Part shown: positions 1-8,544 of the stretch, piece after piece
How the letters are laid out: every line of letters begins with the position of its first letter
How positions within the stretch are numbered: position 1 is the stretch's first letter
Assembly (NCBI GenBank): GCA_021300055.1
Contig: JAJTHU010000220.1
Location: 1 to 20,831, forward strand
Origin: Nitrosomonadaceae bacterium
GTDB lineage: Bacteria; Pseudomonadota; Gammaproteobacteria; Burkholderiales; Usitatibacteraceae
DNA length: 20,831 nt
Reading direction: 5' to 3'
The notes under the pieces: model-generated
The model's input: only the letters and a program-made list of their open reading frames with translations
What the model was told of the DNA's origin: nothing
The model's database searches: none
Program-made: the position numbers and the translations under genes

Positions 1-1421
1 AGATATTCGATCTCGCGTTCGGTCAGCATATTGAGTCCCATGCCGAAAAACTCGCCGAGTTGCGCAACCGAGCGCACCCCCTGCAACACACGCGCGGCGC
101 GGTCACCGTGACGGCGCACCAAGCGCTGAATGTAGTCGGGCGGCACGCCGCTGTGCTGCGTGCGCAGCGCATCGGCAAACGCTTCGGGTGATGCATAGCC
201 ATCGAGCGCGGCACCGGGTAGCGGCGCATCGTGGGTCCACGCCCCGCGCTTGGCCAATAGGAGTGGCCCGAGCTTATTCATCACCTCTTCACTCAAGCGA
301 CGATAGGTGGTGAGCTTGCCACCGAACACCGACAACAACGGCGGTGCGCCAGTAGGCGCATCGAGCTTCAAAACATAATCGCGCGTCACCGCGCTGGCGT
401 TGGGATTGCCGTCGTCGTACAAAGGCCGCACGCCGGCGTAGTGCCAGACGATATCGCGCACTGTGAGCGGCTTGGCAAGAAACTGATTGGCCACATGCAG
501 CAAATAGGCGGTCTCGTCGTCGCTGATCTCGGGACGCGCATCGACGTCATCAACCGGCACATCGGTTGTGCCGATGAGCGAAAAACGCCCTTCCCATGGA
601 ATGACGAACACGACGCGCCCATCTTCGCTTTGCATCAAGATGGCGTGCGCTTCTTCATGAACCCTCGGCACGATGATGTGACTGCCGCGAACCAGTCTGA
701 CGCCTTCGCGCGTCTCCAAACCCGCGCTTTCAGGCGAATCTTGCGCGAACGCCGAATCGAGCACCTGCTTCACCCACGGCCCCGCCGCATTGACGACGGC
801 TCGCGCATGCAAGGTCTCTTTGCCCGTCGGCATGGTGACGTCTAACTGCCACTGTGCACCCGCGCCGGAACCGACCCGACGTGCGCCCGCCAGCTTGGTA
901 CGCGTGAGGATGCGCGCGCCCTCTTCCGCGGCCGCCATGGCGTTGGCGACGGTGAGCCGTGCGTCATCGACTTGCGCATCCGAATACACGAACCCACGTG
1001 CAAAGAGCGGCTTGAGTCCCGCCCCCCATTGCGCGTTTGGGAAGCGCACACCAAACGATCCAGGCAGCGACTGCTTGCCGCCGATGGTGTCGTAGAGGAA
1101 TAGCCCCGCGCGCAGCATCCACGCTGGACGCATGTGCAGCTCGTGCGGCAACACGAAGGCCAGCGGCTTGATAAGGTGTGGCGCGAGCTTAAGTAGCACC
1201 TCGCGCTCTTGCAGCGACTCGCGAACCAAGCGGAATTCGTAATGCTCAAGATAACGCAGGCCGCCGTGGATGAGCTTGGTGCTCCATTGGCTGGTGGCGC
1301 TGGCGAGGTCGTCCTTCTCAACCAACACCACCGAAAGCCCACGGCCAGCGGCATCGCGCGCGATACCGCAACCATTGATCCCGCCACCAATGACGACGAG
1401 GTCGACGGTTGCTGCGCTCAT
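1..1421 (-). CDS. glpD: Aerobic glycerol-3-phosphate dehydrogenase GlpD (3' end outside window)
   Basis: FAD-dependent flavoprotein that oxidises sn-glycerol 3-phosphate to dihydroxyacetone phosphate at the cytoplasmic membrane and passes electrons to quinone. About 473 residues are visible and the C-terminus is cut off by the window edge; the family usually has about 500-540 residues. The N-terminus shows the FAD-binding Rossmann motif GGGINGCGIARD (residues 12-23), a following acidic residue in VVLVEKDD, and the family segment STKLIHGGLRYLEHYEF near residue 47. Later there is GTTDVP and, near residue 375, VFGGKLTTYR, both typical of GlpD. The ATG at 1421 overlaps the stop of the upstream NUDIX gene as ATGA, with no clear ribosome binding site, so translation is probably coupled. 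The product of GlpD is a substrate of TpiA, whose gene lies at the other end of this cluster, though that may be chance. Other FAD-dependent oxidoreductases are much less likely. Confidence 0.95.
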   Translation of the reverse strand, partial: MSAATVDLVVIGGGINGCGIARDAAGRGLSVVLVEKDDLASATSQWSTKLIHGGLRYLEHYEFRLVRESLQEREVLLKLAPHLIKPLAFVLPHELHMRPAWMLRAGLFLYDTIGGKQSLPGSFGVRFPNAQWGAGLKPLFARGFVYSDAQVDDARLTVANAMAAAEEGARILTRTKLAGARRVGSGAGAQWQLDVTMPTGKETLHARAVVNAAGPWVKQVLDSAFAQDSPESAGLETREGVRLVRGSHIIVPRVHEEAHAILMQSEDGRVVFVIPWEGRFSLIGTTDVPVDDVDARPEISDDETAYLLHVANQFLAKPLTVRDIVWHYAGVRPLYDDGNPNASAVTRDYVLKLDAPTGAPPLLSVFGGKLTTYRRLSEEVMNKLGPLLLAKRGAWTHDAPLPGAALDGYASPEAFADALRTQHSGVPPDYIQRLVRRHGDRAARVLQGVRSVAQLGEFFGMGLNMLTEREIEY

Positions 1422-1969
1422 CGCCACAAAGCTGGAAATTGCGACAGCCACAGCAGCGAGAACGCTGTCTTGGTGTCGCTGATTTCGCCTGTGCCCACAC
1501 GCGCCACCGCTTCATCGAGGCGCATGGTGAACACTTCTAGGAACTCGCCCGCATCGCGTGCATGGCCCACATAGGAGATGTCACGAGCGATATAGAGATC
1601 GATATGCTCGTTGGCGTAGCCGATCGTCGGGTGCATGGTAAGCGCGCGCTGCCAACGCTGCGCGACGTAGCCGGTTTCTTCGCGCAGCTCACGTTGCCCC
1701 GTGGCAAGCGGATCTTCGCCCGCGTCGACCTTGCCGGCGGGCAGTTCAATGAAATGGCGCCCAACGGGATAGCGATACTGGTGCTCGAAGACGAGCGTGT
1801 CGTCATCCAAGAACGCGGCGATCACCACGGCACCAGGGTGCAACACGTACTCGCGGTGGGACTCGGTGCCGTCGGGCAACCGCACGCGGTCGGTGCGCAT
1901 GCGGATGAACTTACCTTCGACGACCTGCTCGGTTTCGATGTGGTGTTCTGTGAGATCAGGTAACCGCAT
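1418..1969 (-). CDS. NUDIX hydrolase, ADP-ribose pyrophosphatase-like
   Basis: A 183-residue NUDIX-family protein. The NUDIX box GX5EX7REUXEEXGU is complete at about residues 79-101 (GKVDAGEDPLATGQRELREE then TG), giving the Mg-binding glutamates. The stretch before it, EHQYRYPVGRHFIELPAGK, resembles the ADP-ribose pyrophosphatase (NudF-like) branch, which cleaves ADP-ribose to AMP and ribose 5-phosphate. The exact substrate cannot be read from sequence. ATG at 1969 is preferred; a TTG directly before it would add one residue. No strong Shine-Dalgarno is visible. The gene begins 27 bp after nuoN and its TGA overlaps the glpD ATG, so it is probably in the same transcript. A NUDIX gene downstream of nuoN is common in betaproteobacteria. 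From memory, a small DUF2818 gene often lies between the two; it is absent here. Confidence 0.9.
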   Translation of the reverse strand: MRLPDLTEHHIETEQVVEGKFIRMRTDRVRLPDGTESHREYVLHPGAVVIAAFLDDDTLVFEHQYRYPVGRHFIELPAGKVDAGEDPLATGQRELREETGYVAQRWQRALTMHPTIGYANEHIDLYIARDISYVGHARDAGEFLEVFTMRLDEAVARVGTGEISDTKTAFSLLWLSQFPALWR

Positions 1970-1996
1970 CAAGGCGCGCAGCAGATTGGCAACGTA

Positions 1997-3448
1997 CTAA
2001 AGCGAGCGCTGCACAGCAGCTAAACACACGCCCATCAACCCCGCACCCGGCACCAAGCCGAGAAGGATGACGACGAAGCCGTTGACGCCCAACACCGTGC
2101 GCATGACGCCGCTTTGTACCACCAGCGTCGCGTCGGTCGGCTCATCCATGTACATGAGCTTCAGGATGCGCAGGTAGTAGAACGCACCGATGACGCTCAT
2201 CAGCACGGCATAGACCACCAGCCACGTGTAGCCCGCTTGCAGCACAGCCTCGAGCACGGAGAGCTTGGCGAAGAAGCCCACAAACGGTGGGATGCCCGCC
2301 ATCGACATCATCATCACCAGCATCAGGAACGCAACCCATGGCGAACGCTGGTTGAGCCCGCGCAAATCGTCGAGCGTGTCGGCCTCAAAGCCGGGGCGCG
2401 ACAGCAACATGATGATGCCGAACGCGCCGAGCGACATGATCGCGTAGGTGATGATGTAGAACATCGAAGCGGCGTAGCCGTTCTTGGTGCCCGCCAAAAT
2501 GCCGAGCAACAAAAAGCCCATGTGCGAGATGGTCGAGTAAGCCAACATGCGCTTGATGTTGGTTTGTGCGATCGCAATGATGTTGCCGACCGCGAGCGAG
2601 GCAACGGCGAGGATGATCAACATCCCGGACCAATCGGCTGACGCACCCGAAAGCGCATCGCCGAGGATGCGCACCAAGAATCCGAACGCCGCAATCTTGG
2701 ACGCCGAACCGATGAACAAGGTCATCGGCGTTGGTGCACCTTGGTAGACGTCAGGCACCCACATATGGAACGGCACCGCGCCTAGCTTGAATGCGAGGCC
2801 CGAGACGATGAACACCAACCCAAACACGACCAATGGATCGTTGGCGCGCGAGAACTCGATCATGCGGGCAATCGCCGCGACATCGAGCGAACCGGTCGCA
2901 CCGTAGATCATCGACATGCCATACAGCAACAGGCCGGATGCCAAGGCACCAAGCACGAAATACTTCATCGCCGCTTCGGTGGAGATGGCCGAATCACGGT
3001 TCAGCGCCACCATGGCATAAGTGGAAAGCGCGAGGATTTCCAAGCCGAGGTAGAGCGTGACGAAATGGTTGGCCGACACCATGATCATCATGCCGAGCGT
3101 GGCGAACAGCAACAGCAACACAAACTCACCGGTGAAGAGCTTGCGCGCCACCATGTAGTCGCGGCTGTACACCAACAGGATGGCCACACTGAGCAGCAAC
3201 GCCACCTTGAGCACGGCAGCCATTTTGTCCGCGACGAACATGCCGGAGAACGCAAACATCGGCACGTCAGAGCCTGCGGTGATGGCCAAGTTAGCGACGA
3301 TGAGCAGCAGCGCGATTGCGGACAACATCAGCATGTTGACGCGATCCTTGTTCGACGAGAACAAGTCGTAGAGCATGATCAGGACAATGCCGCCCATCAG
3401 CACCATCTCGGGCAGGGCCAGCATCATGTTAAGTTCAGGGAGCTTCAT
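1997..3448 (-). CDS. nuoN: NADH-quinone oxidoreductase subunit N
   Basis: Antiporter-like membrane subunit of complex I that takes part in proton translocation. The protein has 483 residues, close to the usual length, and is made almost entirely of hydrophobic helices. Key charged residues of the family are present: Glu137 in LYLGLEILALSTY and Lys221 in AFKLGAVPFHMWVPDVYQG, the proton-channel motif of NuoL/M/N proteins. The frame stays open 51 bases upstream of the chosen start, but ATG at 3448 gives the expected N-terminus MKLPELNMMLALPEM and has a good AGGAA ribosome binding site about nine bases upstream. It begins 10 bp after nuoM and ends in TAG. It is the last nuo gene; NUDIX and glpD follow without a visible terminator. 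Confidence 0.97.
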   Translation of the reverse strand: MKLPELNMMLALPEMVLMGGIVLIMLYDLFSSNKDRVNMLMLSAIALLLIVANLAITAGSDVPMFAFSGMFVADKMAAVLKVALLLSVAILLVYSRDYMVARKLFTGEFVLLLLFATLGMMIMVSANHFVTLYLGLEILALSTYAMVALNRDSAISTEAAMKYFVLGALASGLLLYGMSMIYGATGSLDVAAIARMIEFSRANDPLVVFGLVFIVSGLAFKLGAVPFHMWVPDVYQGAPTPMTLFIGSASKIAAFGFLVRILGDALSGASADWSGMLIILAVASLAVGNIIAIAQTNIKRMLAYSTISHMGFLLLGILAGTKNGYAASMFYIITYAIMSLGAFGIIMLLSRPGFEADTLDDLRGLNQRSPWVAFLMLVMMMSMAGIPPFVGFFAKLSVLEAVLQAGYTWLVVYAVLMSVIGAFYYLRILKLMYMDEPTDATLVVQSGVMRTVLGVNGFVVILLGLVPGAGLMGVCLAAVQRSL

Positions 3449-3458
3449 TGATCGGTTC

Positions 3459-4943
3459 CTACAACTTGCCCGCAGCGACGTGCTGGAGCAGTGCGTCAAC
3501 AGAAAGGTGCATCACGTCGGTGAACGGCTTGGGATACACACCCATCGCAATCACCAACAACGCGAGCACGCCCAGCACCAACAGCTCACGGGCGTTGATA
3601 TCAGTAAGCTCACGAACATTGTCGTTAGCAATCTCGCCAAAGATGACGCGCTTAACCATCCACAGCGTGTAAGCCGCGCCAAGGATGAGCGTGGTAGCCG
3701 CGAGGAAGGCGTACCAGAAGTTCACCTTCATGGCGCCCAAAATCACCATGAACTCGCCCACAAAACCAGAGGTGGCCGGCAAGCCCGAATTGGCCATGGC
3801 GAACAACACCGCGAAGAACGCGAACTTAGGCATGGTGTTGACCACGCCGCCGTAGGCTGCAATCTCGCGCGAATGCACGCGGTCGTAAAGCACGCCGATA
3901 CAGAGGAACATCGCCGCCGAGATAAAGCCGTGCGAAATCATCTGCACCAGGCCACCCTCAACGCCCTGCGCGTTGAACAGGAAGAAGCCGAGCGTGACAA
4001 AGCCCATGTGCGAAATCGACGAATACGCGACGAGCTTTTTCATGTCCGCCTGCGCGAGCGCCACAAAACCGATGTAAACCACGGCAATGAGCGAGAGCGT
4101 AATCATGAAGCCCGACAGTGCCATGCTGGCGTCAGGTGCGATCGGCAGGTTGAAACGCAAGAAGCCGTAGGCACCGATCTTCAGGGTGATCGCGGCGAGG
4201 ATCACCGAGCCGCCGGTGGGCGCTTCTACGTGCGCGTCGGGCAACCACGTGTGTACCGGCCACATCGGCACCTTCACAGCGAACGAGGCGAAGAACGCAA
4301 AGAACAACAGCGTCTGCGCCGTCATGCCGAGCGGTACGCGGTGGTAATCGACGATGTCGAAGCTGCCGTTGGTGACGTTGTAGAGGTAAATCAACGCGGC
4401 TAGCATCAACAGCGAGCCGAGCAACGTATACAGGAAGAACTTGACGGCCGCGTACACGCGACGTGGTCCGCCCCAGATGCCGATGATGAGGAACATCGGG
4501 ATCAGCATCGCTTCGAAGAACAGGTAGAACAGAATCGCGTCGGTCGCGGCAAACACGCCATTAATCAGACCCGACATGATGAGGAAGGCGGCGAGGTACT
4601 GCGAGACTTTTTCCTGAATCACTTCCCACGCGGCGATGATCACCAGAATAGTCGTGAAGCAGTTGAGCAACACGAACAGCATCGAGATGCCGTCAACGCC
4701 CAACGCATAGTGAATGTTGTAGCGCTCAATCCAGACATAACGCTCGACAAACTGCATCGCGGCGGAACCGTTGTCAAACCCGGTCCAAAGTGGGATGGCG
4801 ACGATGAGTCCCAGAATACTGCCGACCAATGCAACTGCGCGTGCCGTGCCCTTGTGCTCCTCGCGGTGCAGGAATAACACCAAGATACCGGCGATGATCG
4901 GCACCCAGATGGTCAGACTCAATGTGAAAAAACCGCTGTGCAT
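3459..4943 (-). CDS. nuoM: NADH-quinone oxidoreductase subunit M
   Basis: Antiporter-like proton-translocating membrane subunit of complex I. It has 494 residues, normal for the family, with about fourteen predicted hydrophobic helices. Glu144 (in LFFEAMLIPMFLIIGIWGG) and Lys224 (in FAVKVPMWPVHTWLPDAHVEAP) are the conserved channel residues. The ATG at 4943 gives a typical N-terminus. The ribosome binding site is weak (an AGAAGA stretch about a dozen bases upstream). It lies 42 bp after nuoL and 10 bp before nuoN. No truncation or missing key residue was seen. Confidence 0.97.
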   Translation of the reverse strand: MHSGFFTLSLTIWVPIIAGILVLFLHREEHKGTARAVALVGSILGLIVAIPLWTGFDNGSAAMQFVERYVWIERYNIHYALGVDGISMLFVLLNCFTTILVIIAAWEVIQEKVSQYLAAFLIMSGLINGVFAATDAILFYLFFEAMLIPMFLIIGIWGGPRRVYAAVKFFLYTLLGSLLMLAALIYLYNVTNGSFDIVDYHRVPLGMTAQTLLFFAFFASFAVKVPMWPVHTWLPDAHVEAPTGGSVILAAITLKIGAYGFLRFNLPIAPDASMALSGFMITLSLIAVVYIGFVALAQADMKKLVAYSSISHMGFVTLGFFLFNAQGVEGGLVQMISHGFISAAMFLCIGVLYDRVHSREIAAYGGVVNTMPKFAFFAVLFAMANSGLPATSGFVGEFMVILGAMKVNFWYAFLAATTLILGAAYTLWMVKRVIFGEIANDNVRELTDINARELLVLGVLALLVIAMGVYPKPFTDVMHLSVDALLQHVAAGKL

Positions 4944-4985
4944 TTGTGTTGTGTTCTTCTAAGAAGGTGTAACGGTTCTGCGAAC

Positions 4986-7046
4986 CTACCGAATGAGTGA
5001 TGACAGGGCCGCAAAAGCGCGTGCAACGAGTTCAGACCAAGCCCCAGACTTGACGAACAGAATCGTTAACAAGCCGAAAACGCCCAGCATCATCCAGAAC
5101 GCGTAGGTGTATAAAAAGCCCGATTGGATGTGTCGCGACACGCCAGAGAACCAACCAATCACACGCGCCGTGCCGTTGACCATGATGCCGTCGATGATGG
5201 TGACGTCGCCAAACTTCCATAGCGCCCCACCCAGCTTGCGCGCACCACCGGCAAACGCCCATTCGTTAAAGATGTCGAGGTAGTACTTGTTTTCGAGCAA
5301 CTTGTGCACCCAAGAGAAGCGCTGCTGAATCGCCGCTGGAATATCGGGGCGCTTCAAGTAGAAGAACCACGCCAGCGCGACACCTGACACAGCCAGCCAG
5401 AACGGCAGCGTCATGAAGCCGTGCAGTGCCATGCCTGACCAACTCGTGAGGATCTCGCGTACATGGCCGAGCGAGTAATGCTCTGGCGCGACATAGATCA
5501 CATCTTTGAAGAATGTGCCAAACAACATCGGCTCAATCGCAATCGCGCCGATGACAACCGACGGAATGGCCAGCAAAACGAGTGGCACCCAGACGACCCA
5601 GGGTGACTCGTGTGGCTTCTCAACGTGGCCGAGACCGTGGTGTTCATCACCATGCGCATGGTCGTCGTGCGGCATGTCTTCGTAGCGCTCTTTACCGTGG
5701 AACACCATGAAGTACATGCGGAACGAGTAGAACGCCGTGACAAACACCCCGATGACTACTGCGACGTAGGCGATATCCGCGCCCCACACCTTCGACGCCT
5801 TCACGGCCTCGATGATGGAATCTTTAGAGTAGAAGCCCGCGAAAAATGGCGTACCGATCAGCGCCAGCGAGCCGATCAGCGAGGTAATCCACGTGATCTT
5901 CATGTACTTCCACGCGCCGCCCATGTAGCGCATGTCTTGATTGTGGTGCATGCCCATGATCACCGAGCCCGCGCCGAGGAACAGCAGCGCCTTGAAGAAG
6001 GCGTGCGTCATCAAGTGGAAGATCGCCACGGAGTAAGCGGATGCGCCAAGCGCCACCGTCATGTAACCCAACTGCGAAAGCGTCGAGTACGCGACGACAC
6101 GCTTGATATCGTTTTGCACGATACCAAGAAAGCCCATGAACAGCGCCGTGATCGCGCCGATGATGAGTACGAATGACAACGCCGTCGTGCTCATTTCAAA
6201 CAGCGGCGACATGCGCGACACCATGAAGATGCCCGCCGTCACCATGGTCGCGGCGTGAATCAGCGCGGAGATAGGCGTCGGGCCTTCCATCGAGTCGGGC
6301 AGCCAAACGTGCAACGGGAACTGAGCAGACTTACCCATCGCACCGATGAACAAGCCGATACAAATCGCCGTGATCAACGCCCAATCCCAACCCGGCACCG
6401 GCGAGATGATGGTGTCTTTGAAATTGCCCGCAAGCGCAAAGGTCTCTTTGTAATCCAGCGTACCGAAGTAAGCGAAGATCAAGCCGATGCCGATCAAGAA
6501 TCCAAAGTCACCAACGCGGTTAACCAAGAACGCCTTGAGGTTGGCTTTAATCGCCGTCGGACGCTTGTACCAAAAGCCGATCAGCAGATAGGAAACCAAG
6601 CCCACCGCTTCCCAACCGAAGAAGAGTTGCAGGAAGTTGTTCGACATCACCAGCATGAGCATAGAGAACGTGAACAACGAGATGTAAGCAAAGAAGCGCG
6701 TGTAGCCCTCGTCTTCCGCCATGTAGCCGATGGTGTAGATGTGCACCATGAGCGAGACGAAGGTGACCACCAACATCATCGTGGCGGTGAGCGAATCAAC
6801 CAGGAAGCCGATTTCAAAGCGAATGCCGCCGGTCACCAACCAGGTGTACACAGAGCCATTGAAGGTTTTGCCAGCCAGCACATCCTGAAACACGAAGGCA
6901 GACAAGATGAAGCTCGCCAACACACCGAGGATGGTGACGCTATGGGCAAAGCTACGCCCGAGCCTTGGCCCAAGGAAGCCGGCCAGCACCGCGCCGACGA
7001 GCGGCAACAGCGGGATGGCGGTGAGTGCGAGTTTGTTTTCGATCAT
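4986..7046 (-). CDS. nuoL: NADH-quinone oxidoreductase subunit L
   Basis: Largest membrane subunit of complex I, at the distal end of the membrane arm; it combines an antiporter-like core with a long lateral amphipathic helix. The protein has 686 residues, at the long end of the family range. Glu146 in FFGWEAVGLVSYLLIG and Lys239 in GKSAQFPLHVWLPDSMEGP are the expected channel residues. A histidine-rich hydrophilic loop at about residues 455-485 (PHDDHAHGDEHHGLGH) could bind metal, but loops of this kind also occur in other proteobacterial NuoL proteins. ATG at 7046 gives a normal N-terminus, although no clear Shine-Dalgarno precedes it. The 103 bp before it holds no gene and separates it from a small membrane-protein gene instead of directly from nuoK. 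Confidence 0.97.
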   Translation of the reverse strand: MIENKLALTAIPLLPLVGAVLAGFLGPRLGRSFAHSVTILGVLASFILSAFVFQDVLAGKTFNGSVYTWLVTGGIRFEIGFLVDSLTATMMLVVTFVSLMVHIYTIGYMAEDEGYTRFFAYISLFTFSMLMLVMSNNFLQLFFGWEAVGLVSYLLIGFWYKRPTAIKANLKAFLVNRVGDFGFLIGIGLIFAYFGTLDYKETFALAGNFKDTIISPVPGWDWALITAICIGLFIGAMGKSAQFPLHVWLPDSMEGPTPISALIHAATMVTAGIFMVSRMSPLFEMSTTALSFVLIIGAITALFMGFLGIVQNDIKRVVAYSTLSQLGYMTVALGASAYSVAIFHLMTHAFFKALLFLGAGSVIMGMHHNQDMRYMGGAWKYMKITWITSLIGSLALIGTPFFAGFYSKDSIIEAVKASKVWGADIAYVAVVIGVFVTAFYSFRMYFMVFHGKERYEDMPHDDHAHGDEHHGLGHVEKPHESPWVVWVPLVLLAIPSVVIGAIAIEPMLFGTFFKDVIYVAPEHYSLGHVREILTSWSGMALHGFMTLPFWLAVSGVALAWFFYLKRPDIPAAIQQRFSWVHKLLENKYYLDIFNEWAFAGGARKLGGALWKFGDVTIIDGIMVNGTARVIGWFSGVSRHIQSGFLYTYAFWMMLGVFGLLTILFVKSGAWSELVARAFAALSSLIR

Positions 7047-7106
7047 CTCAGGTGACGACTAAAGTTTTCTGTAAAACTCAAGAGCTGGTGCGGTGTTTCA
7101 GGCATT

Positions 7107-7129
7107 TTTGGCTGGAAAGGCTCGCCAAA
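7107..7129. other. Small inverted repeat upstream of nuoL
   Basis: In the 103-bp non-coding gap before nuoL the arms TTTGGC and GCCAAA can pair (6 bp) around an 11-base loop. The arms are not followed by a T-run on the minus strand, so this is not a typical terminator. It might be an RNA-processing site or chance. No function is claimed. Confidence 0.25.
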
Positions 7130-7149
7130 TAATGACTTTTGATTTCGCA

Positions 7150-7494
7150 CTATTCCCCCAGAGGCAACATCGCTTGCTTTTTACGACCAAGTGCGAACCA
7201 AGCCGCGAAGGCGAAAAACACTACGCCGCCTGCACAGAGTGGGTAGACAAGCAGCATATAAGCGCCCAAGAACCCGCCCCTCAAAAAATCTGAAACAGTA
7301 AGTGCGTGTACTCCAAAAAACCACCACGCACACAAACCCAAGGTGATGACTGCGGCCACAATGGCGGCGGTGAGGCAAAGCTGGTACTCCCCTGGGCGCA
7401 ACAGGGCACGCACACTGCGACGCGGTGTGCGCGCTTGCGCTTCTGCAAGCATCGCGTCCCCAATTGAATCAGCTTGTACGCGCGTCAACTTCAT
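7150..7494 (-). CDS. Small two-helix membrane protein of unknown family, between nuoK and nuoL
   Basis: I do not recognise this 114-residue protein. It has a polar, basic N-terminal third (KLTRVQADSIGDAMLAEAQA, then RTPRRSVRALLRPGEYQ), one hydrophobic segment at about residues 38-61, a second at about 75-103, and a short basic tail (GRKKQAMLPLGE). The topology suggests an inner-membrane protein with both ends probably cytoplasmic by the positive-inside rule. ATG at 7494 is preferred: it lies four bases after the nuoK stop with GAGAGG about ten bases upstream. A GTG at 7497 would add one residue. Its base composition looks somewhat more AT-rich than nuoK and nuoL. Its position among the membrane-arm genes suggests a role tied to complex I, perhaps an accessory or assembly factor, but that is inference from place only. 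It is not one of the fourteen standard subunits. Confidence 0.7.
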   Translation of the reverse strand: MKLTRVQADSIGDAMLAEAQARTPRRSVRALLRPGEYQLCLTAAIVAAVITLGLCAWWFFGVHALTVSDFLRGGFLGAYMLLVYPLCAGGVVFFAFAAWFALGRKKQAMLPLGE

Positions 7495-7498
7495 CACC

Positions 7499-7804
7499 CT
7501 AGCCTCTCAATGTCCCAATATCCTCGACGTTGATGCTCTTCAGGTTGCGGAACAGGATCACGAGAATTGCCAAGCCAATCGCTGACTCCGCCGCGGCCAC
7601 CGTCAGGATGAAGAACACGAACACCTGCCCGTGCAAATCGCCCAAGGCGTGCGAGAACGCGATGAAGTTCATATTCACCGCGAGCAACATCAATTCGATT
7701 GCCATCAGCAACACGATGAGGTTTTTGCGGTTCAGGAAAATGCCGGCCACCGAAATCGAGAACAGGATGGCCGACAGAATCAGTACGTGGGAGAGTGGAA
7801 TCAT
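7499..7804 (-). CDS. nuoK: NADH-quinone oxidoreductase subunit K
   Basis: Small membrane subunit of complex I (MrpC-like, three helices), part of the proton path next to NuoJ and NuoN. It has 101 residues, the usual length. The two conserved membrane glutamates are present: Glu37 in MAIELMLLAVN and Glu73 in AAAESAIGLAI. Its ATG overlaps the nuoJ TGA as ATGA, which implies translational coupling. It is followed after four bases by the unknown membrane-protein gene and not by nuoL. Confidence 0.97.
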   Translation of the reverse strand: MIPLSHVLILSAILFSISVAGIFLNRKNLIVLLMAIELMLLAVNMNFIAFSHALGDLHGQVFVFFILTVAAAESAIGLAILVILFRNLKSINVEDIGTLRG

Positions 7805-8448
7805 TTCGCCTCTCCTGGTGCGGCGTCCGCAGGCGTGGCGGCGGTGGGAGGAACCTCACGCTCGGCGTCCATCTTGATGATCTTCAGGCGGTCGTCGCGC
7901 TTGACACGAACCTGCGCCCCAACATCCTGCGCCTTAACGCTGCGGCGCTCGCGCAAGGTGAGCGCAATCGCGGCCACCATGGCGATCAACAACACCACAG
8001 CAGCGAGCTCAAACGGCAGCACATACTCGGTAAAGAGCAGCATGCCTAGCGCTTTAGTGTTTGAGGCGGCCTCCGGCGCGCCGGGGATGGCCCCCGTCAA
8101 GTTCATCGCCTTGCCTCCCAGCAGCAACGCCATTTCAGCGAGCATCACCAAGCCGACGAGTGCGGCCATCGGCGCGTTCTGACGGAAACCTTCGCGCAGC
8201 TTGTCAAAGTTGATGTCGAGCATCATCACCACGAACAAGAACAACACCATCACCGCGCCAACATAGACGAGGATGAGCGTGAGTGCCAGAAACTCGGCAT
8301 AGAGCAACAGCCATACGCCAGCAGCAGTGACGAAGGCGAGCACCAGCAACAGCGCGGCGTAAACCGGGTTGCGAGAGGTGATGACCCCGAGCGCCGACGC
8401 GACCAGCACGAAGGCAAAGAGGTAGAAGGTGATGGTTTGGAAAGTCAT
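7801..8448 (-). CDS. nuoJ: NADH-quinone oxidoreductase subunit J
   Basis: Membrane subunit of complex I with about five helices; its third helix is known from structures to change shape during coupling. The protein has 215 residues. The region LILVYVGAVMVLFLFVVMML (about residues 58-77) is the hallmark of the family. The C-terminal 40 or so residues are hydrophilic, ending in a proline/alanine-rich tail, and make it longer than the E. coli protein. ATG at 8448 follows a 96-bp gap after nuoI in which I see no gene; the ribosome binding site is weak (TTAAGAAC). Confidence 0.96.
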   Translation of the reverse strand: MTFQTITFYLFAFVLVASALGVITSRNPVYAALLLVLAFVTAAGVWLLLYAEFLALTLILVYVGAVMVLFLFVVMMLDINFDKLREGFRQNAPMAALVGLVMLAEMALLLGGKAMNLTGAIPGAPEAASNTKALGMLLFTEYVLPFELAAVVLLIAMVAAIALTLRERRSVKAQDVGAQVRVKRDDRLKIIKMDAEREVPPTAATPADAAPGEAK

Positions 8449-8544
8449 TGTTCTTAATTGAAAAGGTAAGGTCGGTGGGCAGATCAGAAAGTCGCGTGGT
8501 TGATTGTTCTTTACGCTCTCTGCGCTCTCCCCTATTGCTCTCGC

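Noticed and set aside
3375..4403. Long plus-strand open frame (342 codons) rich in His, Arg and Glu
   Set aside because: It is antisense to nuoM, has a composition typical of reverse-strand shadows of hydrophobic genes, and matches no known domain. The same holds for the frames at 14974-15744 and 6255-7055.
5570..5700. Histidine-rich loop in NuoL as a new metal-binding domain
   Set aside because: Histidine-rich loops at this place are found in other proteobacterial NuoL proteins, so it is noted only as part of nuoL.
7107..7129. Rho-independent terminator between nuoK and nuoL
   Set aside because: The stem is short and has no T-run after it on the minus strand, and ending transcription here would cut off nuoL, M and N.
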